Of a DNA stretch of 64,000 nucleotides, positions 46,251 to 57,274 are shown piece by piece. Origin of the DNA: Sciurus carolinensis (taxonomy: Eukaryota > Chordata > Mammalia > Rodentia > Sciuridae). Each line of letters starts with the position of its first letter. Position 1 is the stretch's first letter. The DNA lies in NCBI RefSeq assembly GCF_902686445.1, contig NC_062232.1, positions 91,250,932 through 91,314,931 on the forward strand, written 5' to 3'. The translations under genes were made by a program, and so were the position numbers. The notes under the pieces were generated by a model, which worked only from the letters and a program-made list of their open reading frames with translations, was not told the origin of the DNA and did not search any database.

Positions 46251-46324
46251 TATGCTGTCTGAAAGGCTAAATGTCTTGAGTCCTAACCACATCAGGCTGG
46301 GAGTCTCCCCCACCTCTTGCCCTG

Positions 46325-46480
46325 ATTCACTCAATACATATTTTTTGAACATTTACTATGTGCCAGGCATTTGTAGTAGGAAATCAGAGATGAATCAGAG
46401 AGAGATGGTCCTTCCAAAAGGAGTCCCTGTCTGTTGCAGAAGATAGGCAATTGTCATACAGCCCAGTAAGCACTGCAGAG
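46325..46480 (-). mobile_element. L2 LINE 3' end, antisense
   Basis: 'tcaatacatattttttgaacatttactatgtgccaggcattt' is the reversed L2 3' terminus, followed by 'gatgaatcagagagagatggtccttcc'. Confidence 0.72.
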
Positions 46481-47394
46481 GGTAGTGTGAGAGCAGAATC
46501 ATTTCCAAAGCCTAGTTCACCTTCCCTTCTTCTTCACCATTTTTGAGAAGATAATTGTGTCATCTTAGAGCATTTCCTGTTGGTAGCCTAGGTCCCTAAC
46601 TGGTGAGGCAGGAAATAGTAGGGCTATGACGTGAGAGATGATACGTTGTTTTACTGCTAATATCCCTTTGACACCCTAGCTCAGTGAGGATTCAGCTTGC
46701 AGGATGTGTAATGATCTCACCCAGATGATCTTTGACTCCAGGCCCTGGGTAGGCGCATTCACCATCCCCTAGAACTTGATGGGCCGTATCGCCTATTTGG
46801 CTGGCCTGGAACTATTTTGAGGGTTTATTACCTTTCTCAGCTCTTTGCTACCATCTGCTGTTCACTACGGAATGATGAACATAGAGAGAAAAATCTGAAG
46901 TTCTTCTAGGGCTGGCTCTACCTTTGGTCCCAAGCTTGGACTAAAAGCTTTGAGGAAGGGGAATGGAACTGGAGTGGGGGGTGGGAAGATTATTTCCCTG
47001 TAAACAAAGAAAGCTGAAAATTTGAGGTTTCTGTTCTGTCAAAGACTCTCAGAATTTTCCAGAAATAAATGGCTTGGGAGTTTTTGCCCTTAAGATGATA
47101 GGACAGCTTTCTTATATATGTCTCCCATCCTAGGAGCCCTATTTTTCTGAAAGACAAAGTCCTTCCTTAGCATAAAGTGCCTGTCCCTGTGGTTTGCGGG
47201 TGGATGGGTAGTGCTGAGTGGGGATCCCATTCCTCCATCATTCCCATGTCCTTAGGCACCATCATAGTGCGCATGACTTCTCTCACTGTTTTTTTTCTTC
47301 CTCTAGCCTGATTCTTCTTTTCCCTGTGTTCTTTCCTCTCAACTCTTTGCTTTTGGCCCTCTGGAATTATATTTCTTTTTTTCCTCTGTTTTGT
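46481..47394. other. Low-repeat intronic block
   Basis: No repeat or gene recognised. Confidence 0.45.
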
Positions 47395-47525
47395 TAAAGT
47401 GTTTATTTTTCAAAATTTCCTTATTGGATATTGACAAATTATAATTGTATTTATGTATAGAGTATACAGTGACACTACAACATATACAATGTAGAATGAT
47501 CGACTCAAGCTCATTAACAAACTAT
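47395..47525 (-). mobile_element. L1 3' end fragment (tentative)
   Basis: 'ataattgtatttatgtatagagtatacagtgacactac' resembles reversed L1M 3' text. Confidence 0.45.
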
Positions 47526-48488
47526 ATTTCTTAGAAACCACCTCCACCTCTATCAGTAGCTCTCCACAGAAAACAGAGTCCTTCACATCTTTCTCCGGAC
47601 ATTTCCTCTCATGGAGGCTGCTCTTTCTACCCTGCCTCACAAACTGCCCAGCTCCTCATTGTCTCTTCTAGGTCATCGTCTCACTTTTTCTTTGTGAGAA
47701 AAAGCTTTCTCTTTTACCATTCTCTCTCTTTTTTCTTCAACACTATCACCTATCCTCTTCATCATTTCCCTCACATTCCCAGAAGTCTGTGACCTGTGAT
47801 TCTCAATATTTCCATTACAGGCATAACCAGCAGCCTGAGAAACTTTTATTAAAAATAGTAATAAAACAGTAATAACGATAATGTCAATCTCAAAGATGGT
47901 TGTTGGAAGATTAAGAACTTGAATGTAAAGTAGCAAGTGATGGATGCTCAGTAAACATTATTTCCTTCAAAAAAAAAAAAATGACCTCTTACCCTACCCG
48001 CAACTTCTCATTGTTTGGGCTTCTAAATTGCAGTGACTTTGATATTGCTTTCTCTTCTGACACCTGGGCCTCATCTTCCCCTAAGACTTCTCTGAACTCA
48101 TAAACTGCTGTGTCCCTTTCTTTGGCTCAAATCTCTACTTCTTTCAGTTTCTTTTCTTCCCCATCAGCTTGTACCTCTATGACCAATTTCTGAAACTTCC
48201 CCCTCACCAGTTCTTGAAAAGCATCTTACCCTTTTTTCCCTCCCAACTGGGATCAGTGTCCAATCCCTTTCCAATGTGCTTAGTCTCAGCTACTAGGAAA
48301 AAAAAAATCTCTCCCAAGCCATTCTGATTAGGGTCACTAAAATTTCATGGTTCCTATTATAACTATGCTATGAACACCATTGAATTATTTTGTCTGTGGT
48401 CATCTCCTCCACACATTGCCCTCAGAAGTCATGTGTAACTTTTTCCTTCTTCTTCAAGCTTCCTGTCCACTATATTCAAATTTTCTGC
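47526..48488 (+). mobile_element. Diverged L2-like tract (tentative)
   Basis: Pyrimidine-rich 'ctctccacagaaaacagagtccttcacatctttctcc' and later 'ccatcagcttgtacctctatgacc' may be old L2. No clear ends. Confidence 0.3.
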
Positions 48489-48500
48489 CCTTTCTACTCT

Positions 48501-48714
48501 TTTTGGGGCAGGGTATTGGGGATTGAACCCAGGGACACTCAACCACTGAGCCACACCCCCAGCCCTATTTTGTATTTTATTTAGAGACAGTGTCTCACTG
48601 AGTTGCTTAACACCTCACTTTTGCTGAGGCTGCCTTTGAACTTGAGATCCTCCTGCCGCAGCCTCCTGAGCTGCTGGGATTACAGGCATGCACCACAATG
48701 CCCAGTGCCCAGTG
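48501..48714 (-). mobile_element. B1-ID dimeric SINE, antisense, with 12-bp target-site duplication
   Basis: ID half and B1 half with duplicated GTCTCACTGAGTTGCT/CTCACTTTTGCT unit. CCTTTCTACTCT at 48489-48500 and 48715-48726. Confidence 0.93.
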
Positions 48715-48735
48715 CCTTTCTACTCTCTCACACGC

Positions 48736-48806
48736 ACATTCATATTCTCCCTCCCTCTCCCTCCCCCCTCCTCTCTCTCACACACAAACACACACACAAA
48801 CTGTCT
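48736..48806. repeat. (CT)n/(CA)n-rich low-complexity tract
   Basis: CTCCCTCTCCCTCC then TCTCTCACACACAAACACAC runs. Confidence 0.9.
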
Positions 48807-48913
48807 GAGGTGTAGAGCTTTTCAGTGGGAGTTCCCTCAATACTTCACTTCCACAAGCTTCTTTACCTATGTCCATTCCTTTTCTTTGTTTTTTTTTTAG
48901 AGAGACATATTTA

Positions 48914-49046
48914 TTTATTTATTTTTCATTTTTATTTTTTTTAGTTGTCAGTGGACCTTTACTTTGTTTATGTGTGACTGAGAACCAAACCCAGTGCCTC
49001 ACACATGCTAGGCAAGCACTCTACCACTGAGCTACAACCCCAGCCC
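48914..49046 (-). mobile_element. ID SINE, antisense, with 12-bp target-site duplication
   Basis: 'tagttgtcagtggacctttac' tail then ID core. GAGACATATTTA at 48902-48913 and 49047-49058. Confidence 0.94.
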
Positions 49047-50837
49047 GAGACATATTTACTTTAAAAAATAGATGTACATTTAAGGGAAAATGTGGACTAT
49101 CTTAGTGAAGAGACATTTGAGGGGTAAAGTAAGAAACGCACACTCAGGGAGAATGCTAGCCATCTTGAAGGTACAAAGGAGAACACAACTATCTTGAGAG
49201 CAGGAAACTTGAGGTAAAGCAAGGAATACATCTTCAAGGGAGAATGCATGCCATCTCCAGAGGGAGAGACAGCCCCCCATGTCCATCCTTATGTTCTTCC
49301 TGGAAAAAGTGATGTTCTTCCTGTCTTTGGCTGACCATACCCCTGTGTCGTTACCTCACATCCCACCCACCTCCTCTGGAACCTCATTCTATCACGTTTC
49401 CTGGGATTTCCAATGCTTCCTTTACTACTGGCTTTTCAGCCAGTAAAGATTTTCCAGTCTTTCCAGTGTCTCCCAAACTTCAGCTCTTTAGGCATGACAA
49501 TTTTTGCCTTCTCCATGTAAATATTTATATATACACATATTTCCAAAATAAAATGTCCTTCAAAGAAACCTCATAGTATTCATGGAGTCATGGCTTTGAT
49601 TTACTATTTTAATATACTTTAGATATGTAGCTAATAAAAATAAAATGTTTATCTGTTTACCACTTAAAATCACATCATGAACATTAGGTAACTATGGAAG
49701 ATAACTGTGTGTGTTTGCAATTGATGAGTCCATCGTCTGTTACTTTTTGTTCCTCAGAACATTGCAATTTGGACCCTGCTCCCCAGCCAGGGTCTTCACA
49801 GAAATGGCACTTCAAAAGATTGCCAGTGACATCCATCTGACCAAACCTAATGATCATTCTTTACCCAACTGAACTGCTATGTTGGACATTGTTGATCAGT
49901 CTTTTTGGAAATGCTTTGCTTTTAGACCTTCCAAAGTCCCTCTGCCTTCTGGCTTGCCTACCTCACTGACCATGCTTTCCCAAGCCCTCTTCCCAAGTTC
50001 TTTTTCTGCAGTTCTCTGAGCTGCTCCTTTCCCCGAAGTTCTGTTCTAGGCTCACCTCTGCCTTGAGTACTCTAGCACAGTGTTGTGTGCTTTTGTTGTT
50101 TAACCACCAGTCGCTATTGTGATGGCTACTATCCGTATCATGATGGTCACTATTTGTCGGTATCTACAGCCCTGACTTATCAGATTGAAGTTCATTGAGT
50201 CTCCTCAGCATCTCCACCTGAATATCCCAAGTATATGTCACACTCAACCTGTCTATACCAGCTTGTTTCCTTCCCCACCAGGTGGCACCACCCAGTCACC
50301 CCAGCTATAATCTGGGAATCACCTTTGCCCCATGGCCATTTGTTCGTTCATCTAGATTTTATTAACAAATGACTTCTTTTTCCCAGACTCAGCACTGGCC
50401 ACCAGGGGTCTCTGATGAGCAACAGTCACACACCACCCTAACCCTCATAATTTTAAGCTAGTTGCAGGAGATGATAGGAATCAGTCACCAGAATGCAGTT
50501 ACAACTAAGATGTGTACTTTGAGGGGAAGGAACATGCTTTTATGACACCTTAGAACAAAATAAGCTGAACTCGATAATCTTGGGGCTTGGGGGAGAGTGA
50601 CCTGAGGAAGTGATATTTAAACAGAGATCCAAAGGATGAGTAGGAGTTTATTAGACAAATGTAGAATTAGAGTCGGTGAACCTTGATATATAAATGGACA
50701 AACTGGCACGTTCAACAGCAGTGTGGCAAGCGGGAAAGCAAGAGAGAGGATATAACACTGTGCCTGAGGACAGGGTTAGGGTCAGATATGAAGGTCTTTG
50801 TAAACCAGGTCAGAGGTTTCCCAAAGCTATGGGAAAC
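49047..50837. other. Low-repeat or diverged intronic block
   Basis: Contains possible L2 text near 49840-50400. No gene recognised. Confidence 0.35.
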
Positions 50838-50850
50838 CAGTGAAAGTTTT

Positions 50851-50974
50851 TTTTTTTTTTTTGGTTGTCAATGAACATTTATTTATTTTTATGTGGTGCT
50901 GAGGATTGAACCCAGTGCCTCACACATGCTAGGCAAGGCAAGCACTCTACCACAGAGCTTTAACCCCAGCCCAG
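50851..50974 (-). mobile_element. ID SINE, antisense, with 13-bp target-site duplication
   Basis: T-run, 'gttgtcaatgaacattt' tail and ID core with a short GGCAA duplication. CAGTGAAAGTTTT at 50838-50850 and 50975-50987. Confidence 0.94.
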
Positions 50975-51031
50975 CAGTGAAAGTTTTAAGAAGGGCCATG
51001 AGTTTTCCTTGTTTTACCAATTGATTCTTTT

Positions 51032-51197
51032 ATTTCTTTACTTTTTTTTTTAAACTGGAGATTTAACACAGCGGTGCTTTACCACTGAGCCACATCTGCA
51101 TCCTTTTTTTTTTTTAACAGGGCCTCACTAAGTTGCTCAGGCTGTTCTTAAACTTCCGATCCTCCTGCCTCAGCCTCCTCAACCACTACACCCGCCT
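51032..51197 (-). mobile_element. B1-ID dimeric SINE, antisense, with 13-bp target-site duplication
   Basis: ID half diverged ('ctggagatttaacacagcggtgc'), B1 half without duplication, 3' (left) part of B1 shortened. AATTGATTCTTTT at 51019-51031 and 51198-51210. Confidence 0.9.
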
Positions 51198-51229
51198 AAT
51201 TGATTCTTTTCTTGCAAATTCAATTTCAT

Positions 51230-51950
51230 TTTAAATTTTAGTTCAAAATCTAAAGTGTAGAAAGCAATATTGTGAGAAATGTTCTTCTGAACCCTTCTTT
51301 GCCTCCATCCACAGTGTCTCTCCTACAGCCCGACAGTTGACCACCATTTTTGATTTTTGCATATCTTCCTAGAGTTTCCTTTTGTACACACAGTCAGCCC
51401 CCAGTATCCATGTTCCATATCTGTGGATTCAGTTTACCTCAGATTAAAAAATTACATCTTTATTGTACATGTACAGACATTTTTTTCTCATCATTATTCC
51501 ATAAATGATATAATAACCACTTACATGGTATTAGTTATTATAAGTAACCTAGAAAGCATTTAAATTATATAGGAGGTTTTGCATAAGTTATATGCAAAGC
51601 ACTATGCCATTTTATGTCATAGACTTGATTATCACTGATTTTGGTATCCATGTGGGCTCCTAGAACCAATCCCCTCGGATACTAGGAGATAACTATATAA
51701 GTAAATTTTTTAAATATTTTACTTAAACCCCTTCTTAAGAAAAAACATTCAAAAATAGCATACATCCACCCATTCTGCTGCTGCTATTGTTGTTACTGTT
51801 TGGCTTAGCTGTATTTCATAGATAGCTTTCCATGTGTGCCCATGGGAAACTTCCTCTGTCTTTTTCACAGCAGTGTAGTATTCTCTTATGTGGATGCCAG
51901 AATATACCATAATAAAACACTGAAGCTTTCTATAACACAGGTACATGCCT
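51230..51950 (-). mobile_element. Ancient L1 fragment, antisense, interrupted by MER2
   Basis: Bottom-strand frame at 51749-51946 contains GIHIREYYTAVKKTEEVS, L1 ORF2 C-terminus-like. MER2 (51391-51695) lies inside. Confidence 0.55.
51391..51695 (+). mobile_element. MER2 (Tigger-type) MITE, second copy
   Basis: 'cagtcagcccccagtatccatg', 'gtacatgtacagacattttttt', 'attataagtaacctag', 'gaaccaatcccctcgg', same order as the copy at 41269. Confidence 0.85.
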
Positions 51951-51954
51951 AATA

Positions 51955-52120
51955 ATTGTTTTCAAACTCTTCACCTTAATTAACTTATTTAATTCTCACA
52001 ACAACCCTGGTAGGTAGGTGTTTTCTGCTCTCTTCCTTTTAAACGTGAGAAACTGATGCTTAGTCAATGGCAGGTCCAGGGTTTGAACCCAGGAATATGG
52101 CTCTAGGGTTCTAGCTTGAA
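51955..52120 (-). mobile_element. MIR SINE, antisense
   Basis: 'attctcacaacaaccctggtaggtaggtg', 'acgtgagaaactgatgcttagtcaatggcaggtccagggtttgaacccag'. Confidence 0.75.
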
Positions 52121-52500
52121 ATCATAGTATGAGGCTACAACACTATAGCATAATTTGTTGATCAATGTCCATTTAGTTTGTTTACATCTTTTGCTAATAT
52201 AACTAATGCAGCACTATATGACCTTGAACCTATGTCATTTGCATATGTTCAAATATATCATTGGGATAAATCCTTTAAGTGCATCAAAGAGTATAGGCTT
52301 CCATAAGTTGTAAGGATATATCCAAATTCCTAAATGTTATACTAGTTTAAATGCTCTTTTTACAATGTCTGAGTATGCTTCTTTCTATACAGCCTCACTA
52401 AAAGAGGACATTTCCAGCCTTTTGTTTTCCAACTAATGGTTTATACAAATGGTCTATCAGTTCAGTTTTATTTTGGATCTATCTTATTTTGAGTGAAGGT
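52121..52500 (-). mobile_element. Ancient L1 fragment, antisense (tentative)
   Basis: 'atttgttgatcaatgtccatttagtttgtttacatc' and 'catttccagccttttgttttcc' are L1-like. Confidence 0.45.
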
Positions 52501-52706
52501 TTTTTTTTTTTTTTGTACTGAGAATTGAATCCAGGGGTGGTTAACCACTGAGCAAATCCCCAGCCTTTTAAAAATATTTTTAGATAAAGGGTCTCACTAT
52601 GTTGCTCAGGGTCTCACTAAGTTGCTGAGGCTGACTTTGAACTTACAGTCCTCCTGCCTCACTCTCCCCAGCTGCTAGAATTATAGGCATGCACCACCAT
52701 GACTGG
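52501..52706 (-). mobile_element. B1-ID dimeric SINE, antisense (internal duplication)
   Basis: ID half 'tactgagaattgaatccaggggtgg', B1 half with GGGTCTCACTATGTTGCTCA then GGGTCTCACTAAGTTGCTGA; ends 'attataggcatgcaccacc'. Confidence 0.9.
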
Positions 52707-52723
52707 TTCTTTTTATATGTTTA

Positions 52724-52748
52724 AAGTATTGATTGATTGATTGATTGA
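52724..52748. repeat. (ATTG)n microsatellite
   Basis: About six ATTG units. Confidence 0.95.
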
Positions 52749-52875
52749 TGACCCTGGGGATTGATTCTCCTTTTATGGCTTCTGAATTTTGAGTCATGGT
52801 TAAATATCCCTTCCCTATTCCAAGCTTATAAAAAAGAAGTTATATAGTAATCTTATCTGTGGGATTTTTTTCCCC

Positions 52876-53474
52876 CAAGACCCCCCAATAGACACTTGAA
52901 ACTGTGGAGAGTACTGAACTCTATATGTATTGTGATTTTTCCTGTACCTACATATCTATGATAAAGATTTATAAATTAGCCACCATGAGAGATAATTAAT
53001 AGCTAATAATAGAATAGTTATAACAAAATCCTGTGATTAAAAATTCTGTGACTGTGGCCTCTTTTCTCAAAATATCATATTGTACTATACTCATCCTTTT
53101 TCTGCTTGTGATGATGAGAGATAATTTGACGCCTAACTGATTAGATGAGGTTAGGTGAATGGCATAGGTATTGTGACATGGCATTGGACTACTACTGTGT
53201 AAGGGTTAGTTTGACACAAGCAGTGTGATAACAGGACAGTCTGATAACTGAAATGGCTAAAGGGTGGGGAGCATATAAAGCATGGGATGATTCATGTCCT
53301 GGCAGGATGGCATGAAATTTCATTGTAGTATTCAGAATGGTGCACAATTTAAAACGTACAAATTGCTTATTTACTTGTAACTTTTAAATTGTTTATTTCT
53401 GGGGTTTTTCATTTAGTATTTCATACTAGATTGTTGAAACCATGGAAAGCAAAACAGTGAATGGGGGTCCTGCT
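52876..53474. mobile_element. Tigger-type MITE, ~600 bp
   Basis: Ends are inverted copies: 'caagaccccccaatag' and 'gaatgggggtcctgct' (left GACCCCCC / right GGGGGTC). Middle 'tgtgatgatgagagataatttgacgcctaactg' matches mariner/Tigger MITE text. Subfamily not assigned. Confidence 0.7.
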
Positions 53475-53517
53475 ATGTCCCATATTTTCTTCTGGTATGT
53501 TTATAATTCCCTTTATT

Positions 53518-53611
53518 TATTTATTTATTTATTTGTGGTGCTGGGGATTAAACCCAGGGCCTTGCGCTTGTGAGGCAAGCACTCTACCAACTGAGCTATA
53601 TCCCCAGCCCC
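53518..53611 (-). mobile_element. ID SINE, antisense, with target-site duplication
   Basis: (ATTT)n then ID core ending CTATATCCCCAGCCCCC. CCCTTTATT at 53509-53517 and 53612-53620. Confidence 0.92.
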
Positions 53612-53859
53612 CCCTTTATTTTTTAACCTTTTAATATCTTATCCACTTGTAATTTATCAGTTATATAGTATGAGATAAGGACCCAACTTTATTTCTGGAT
53701 GGCTTTCTGTTTGTTACTACATTTATTGAATACTCCAACCTGATCTGATTTGCTTGTAGAAAACATCCTACTGACTGCTCTATGAGAAATCACTAAGTCC
53801 TCCTTTTACTTCCTCCAGCACATTCTTTTCCTGGTATTTCTAGGGCCACTACCATTGAG

Positions 53860-54430
53860 CAGGCCTTGGTTGTCATCTTTTCCCTCAATGATAACATTGG
53901 CTCACTGTGGTCTCCCAGACTCCATCCTGCATCCTCCATCCTCCCTGAAGTCCCTTCCCTGGAGCTCCCAAAGCTATTTCTCTAGGACCACAGTACTTCC
54001 CCATTTGGAAACTTTCAAAGCCCCTGCCTCACGCAGTCCCCAGTGCACTAAAAACACTTGTGTGATGTGTTTCCAACCCCTCCTCCAGCCTCGCCCCTTT
54101 ATACTTCTTCCTTGTAATTCACACTTTGACAATACCCAATCCTTAGCGTTCCCTGGCTTAAAGTGCAATTTTCATACTCCTGCCCCTTTGAAAATACTGT
54201 GACTTCTGCCTGGAATGTCTTTCCCAGGCATGGCCTGGGAAGTGTTCCTTTCTCTAAACTCACCTCAGCAGTCCCCTTCTCTGGGAAACCTTCCCAAACT
54301 ATTCTGCCCCTGCCCCTTCCAGCTGCTTCTGTCTCTTCTGCTGTTCTTTCTCATACTGCAGAGCAGGTCTCTTTCCATTCAGGTCTCCTTGAGAACAGGG
54401 AGTTTTCTTTGTTCTTGCTGTGTAGGGGTT
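53860..54430 (+). mobile_element. L2 LINE, sense (diverged)
   Basis: 'cttctgcctggaatgtctttcccaggcatggcctgggaag', 'ctctgggaaaccttcccaaac' and 'tctccttgagaacagggagttt' follow the L2 3' region. Confidence 0.65.
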
Positions 54431-54875
54431 GAATGAATGAGTGAAGGACCCTCTGCTTAGGGATGTGTTCATGTACTGTACATCTATCCTATTATACATC
54501 TTGCAAGCTAACATTTTTTGTCTACATTCTGTGCACTCACCTCTGGATGAATGTTTTACATGCAAAATCTTGATCTCATTTAATCCCCACATGACCAATA
54601 GCTTTATGGGTGTACATCACCTGGGGCCCATGACCTTTAATGAGAAAAAGAAAATCACATCTCCTCTGCATTAGCTCTAACTGAAAGATAGTATTTCCTT
54701 CAATTATGAATATTGACAATACACAACAGTTACATCAGCAGCACCTAGCATGTTGTGGTTGTAAATCACAGATAATTTTCCTCTTATACATAGTTGCTGC
54801 AGGTAATCTTGAAAAATCATTTGCATTCATCATCACCTTGACATTTAGAAGTGTTTTTTTTTAAATATTTCAATA
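54431..54875. other. Low-repeat intronic block
   Basis: Nothing recognised. Confidence 0.4.
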
Positions 54876-55096
54876 ACTATTTCTTTTTTTTGTTGTTTAT
54901 TTTTTTGGGGGGTACTGGGGATTGAACTCAGGAGCACTTAATCACTGAGCCACATCCACTGCCCTTTTAATATTTTATTTTGAGACAGGGTCTTGCTAAG
55001 TTGCTGAGGCTGGTCTTGAACTTGTGATCCTCCTGGCTCAGCCTTGCAAACCTCTTGGATTACAGGCATGTGCCACCACACCTGGCTTGCTAACTG
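54876..55096 (-). mobile_element. B1-ID dimeric SINE, antisense
   Basis: ID half 'ggtactggggattgaactcaggagcac', B1 half 'gagacagggtcttgctaagttgctg...ggattacaggcatgtgccacc' without the duplication. TATTTCAATA on both sides (54866, 55097). Confidence 0.9.
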
Positions 55097-55289
55097 TATT
55101 TCAATATGCGTTTTCTTTTGTAATCCTCCGTATTTCATTTCATATGCTTAGAGATTCTATTCTGAGAGGGGTTGTTACCCTTCCCCAGACTACCCAAGGG
55201 ATCCACATCACCACAAGGGTCAGAAGTGCCTGCTGTAGGGTTCATACTGGCATTTGAAAGCAGGCAGACAGGCTTCACCACCACACCAT

Positions 55290-55520
55290 AGTGTCAGTGG
55301 ATTGGGTTCGAAGCCTGGTTCTGCCACTTGCTAGCTGGTTCTGACATTTGGGTGAGTGCCTTGGCCTCTCTGCATCTGTTTTCTTACTTGCAAAGTGGGA
55401 GCAGTAATAGTTCTTGTTGCCTCACTGGGTGCTGTGAGGGTTTGAAGAGCTCATGTATATGTAAACTGTATAGACCAGTACCTGCCACATCATATGGATA
55501 TTATTATTAACCACAATTCT
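55290..55520 (+). mobile_element. MIR SINE
   Basis: 'tcagtggattgggttcgaagcctggttctgccacttgc', 'gtgccttggcctctctgcatctgttttc...aaagtgggagcagta...ctgtgagggtttgaagagctc'. Confidence 0.8.
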
Positions 55521-55789
55521 AATGTCTCTAGTTAATTACACTTTTGTCTTCCAGCTAGACCGTGGGCTCTAGAGGTCAGGATTATGCCTTGCCATATATC
55601 CTTGTAAATACTGAGATGCTCCAGGACCCCCATTTCCTGGTTCTACTGTTTCTCTGGCACTTTCTTCTCAAACTCCTTTGCCCTGCCTGCCCCATAGAGC
55701 CTGGTGTTGCCTGTGGATAGAGCTACTGCAGGTTGGAGGGACACCACAGGTACTTCAAAAGTAACATGTCTACAGTCACACTTCGTATT

Positions 55790-56110
55790 TCCATACCTCT
55801 TCTCCAAGCTTGCTCTTCTTCCTTCTCCATTTCCTGTCTTGATTAGTGGCTTCCCTCTCCATCCAATGTGAAAGCCAAAAACTTAGCACCCAAAACCCCT
55901 TCCTCTGCTTCATCCCCTCCACTGATCAGGCCAGAAGTACTGATGATTCAGTTTCTCAAAATTGCTGGCCAATTCCTTTCCATCCCTACACCCTTGTCTT
56001 AGTGCAGACTTTCAGTCCTTATTACAGGGATTACTTTGTCTTTTCACTCATCTCCCTGCCCCTGATAGTCCCCTGCCTCCCAAGCAGCCTGCTCACCTTA
56101 CTGTCTACAG
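55790..56110 (+). mobile_element. Diverged L2-like LINE, left part (tentative)
   Basis: Pyrimidine-rich text continued after the SINE at 56309-56720. Confidence 0.4.
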
Positions 56111-56120
56111 AATGACTTTT

Positions 56121-56298
56121 TTTGTTACTGAGGATTAAACCCAGGGGCACTAAACCACTGAGCCACATTCCCAGCCATTTTTATTTTATATTTTTATTTT
56201 GAGGCTAAGTTGCTGAGGATGGCCTCAATTTTGCAATCTTCCTTCCTCAGCCTCCTGAGCTGTTGGATTACAGGCATGCACCACTGTAGCTAGATTCA
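56121..56298 (-). mobile_element. B1-ID dimeric SINE, antisense, with target-site duplication
   Basis: ID half 'ttactgaggattaaacccaggggcac', B1 half ending 'ggattacaggcatgcaccac'. AATGACTTTT at 56111-56120 and 56299-56308. Confidence 0.9.
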
Positions 56299-56308
56299 AA
56301 ATGACTTT

Positions 56309-56720
56309 TCTAAAGAAAGAGCAAATCTGATTTTACTTCACTGCTAAACTGTCCCATCCAGGATAGTTTACATGGCATATCAGACTGCTTGCAATCTGGC
56401 CCATGCCCATATTCTTGTCCTCACTTGCCATCACTTGGACTCTAGCCCCATTACTTTACCTTCTGAATGAACAGATGTCTGACATATTTGTCCAGCCTGG
56501 CCCCTCTGGGCACACAGTAGCTTCTCTACCTGGAATCTGGTGGACTCCATGGCCTCCTTTACAAGTCAGCTCAAGGGTGCTATCTTCTTCCTGGGGGTGT
56601 CTCTTACTTACCTAGGTAGCCCAGAGCACATTTTCTTAATGTGCCTTTTTTCCTTGTACTTGTGCCTTGAATGTATCAACTGCCAGAGGTAATTGTTTGT
56701 GTTTCGCCACTAGGTGGCAG
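56309..56720 (+). mobile_element. Diverged L2-like LINE, right part
   Basis: 'tctctacctggaatctggtggactcc', 'caagtcagctcaagggtgctatcttcttcctggg', 'agcccagagcacattttctt' fit the L2 3' region. Confidence 0.5.
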
Positions 56721-56963
56721 TATTCATCTTTTTAATTTTTTCAGGAGAGGAAAATAGGCAAGATGGAATGTTTGTTTTTATTTCACTTAAATTAATGAAC
56801 CTTAATTAAATTAATAGTGATTATTATAATTGAGATGCTGTGGGATTGAGGGGGACAGTGAACTCTATGAGGCCTCTAGGATTTTGGCCTGGATGCCTGC
56901 ATGGGGTTAGAACACCACTAAGAGAGAGAGAGGGCACAGAAGAAAGTTATGTGTTTTAGGGAG

Positions 56964-57274
56964 TGTCTTAGACTGCTTGGGCTGCTAGAACAAAAACTCA
57001 TAAATGAGATAACTTAGAAACAACAGAAGTTTGTTGTTGACAATTCTGGAGGCAGTGCAGGCCAATATCAAGGCACTAGAATATTTGTTGACAAGTGAGA
57101 GCCTGTTCTTCATAGACGGTACCTTCTCACTGCATCCTCACATGCGCAAAGGACAGATAAGCTCCCTCGGGCCTCTTTTATTAGGATGCTAATCCCACTT
57201 ATGTGGGTTCCACCATCATGACCTGATCACTAAAACCCAACCTCCTGATACCATCATATTGGCAATTAGGTTTT
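56964..57274 (-). mobile_element. MLT1-like MaLR LTR, antisense, left part
   Basis: Starts TGTCTTAGACTGC; continues 'gctgctagaacaaaaactc...ttctggaggcagtgcaggcc...catgacctgatcactaaaacccaacctcctgatacc'. The right end is at 59333-59373, beyond the L1. Flanks GGGAG (left) and GAGAG (right) may be its decayed target duplication. Confidence 0.7.

Noticed and set aside
53855..54202. 115-codon open frame on the + strand
   Set aside because: Falls in L2-like, pyrimidine-rich sequence (SSFPS, LPHLE type text); no domain, chance frame.
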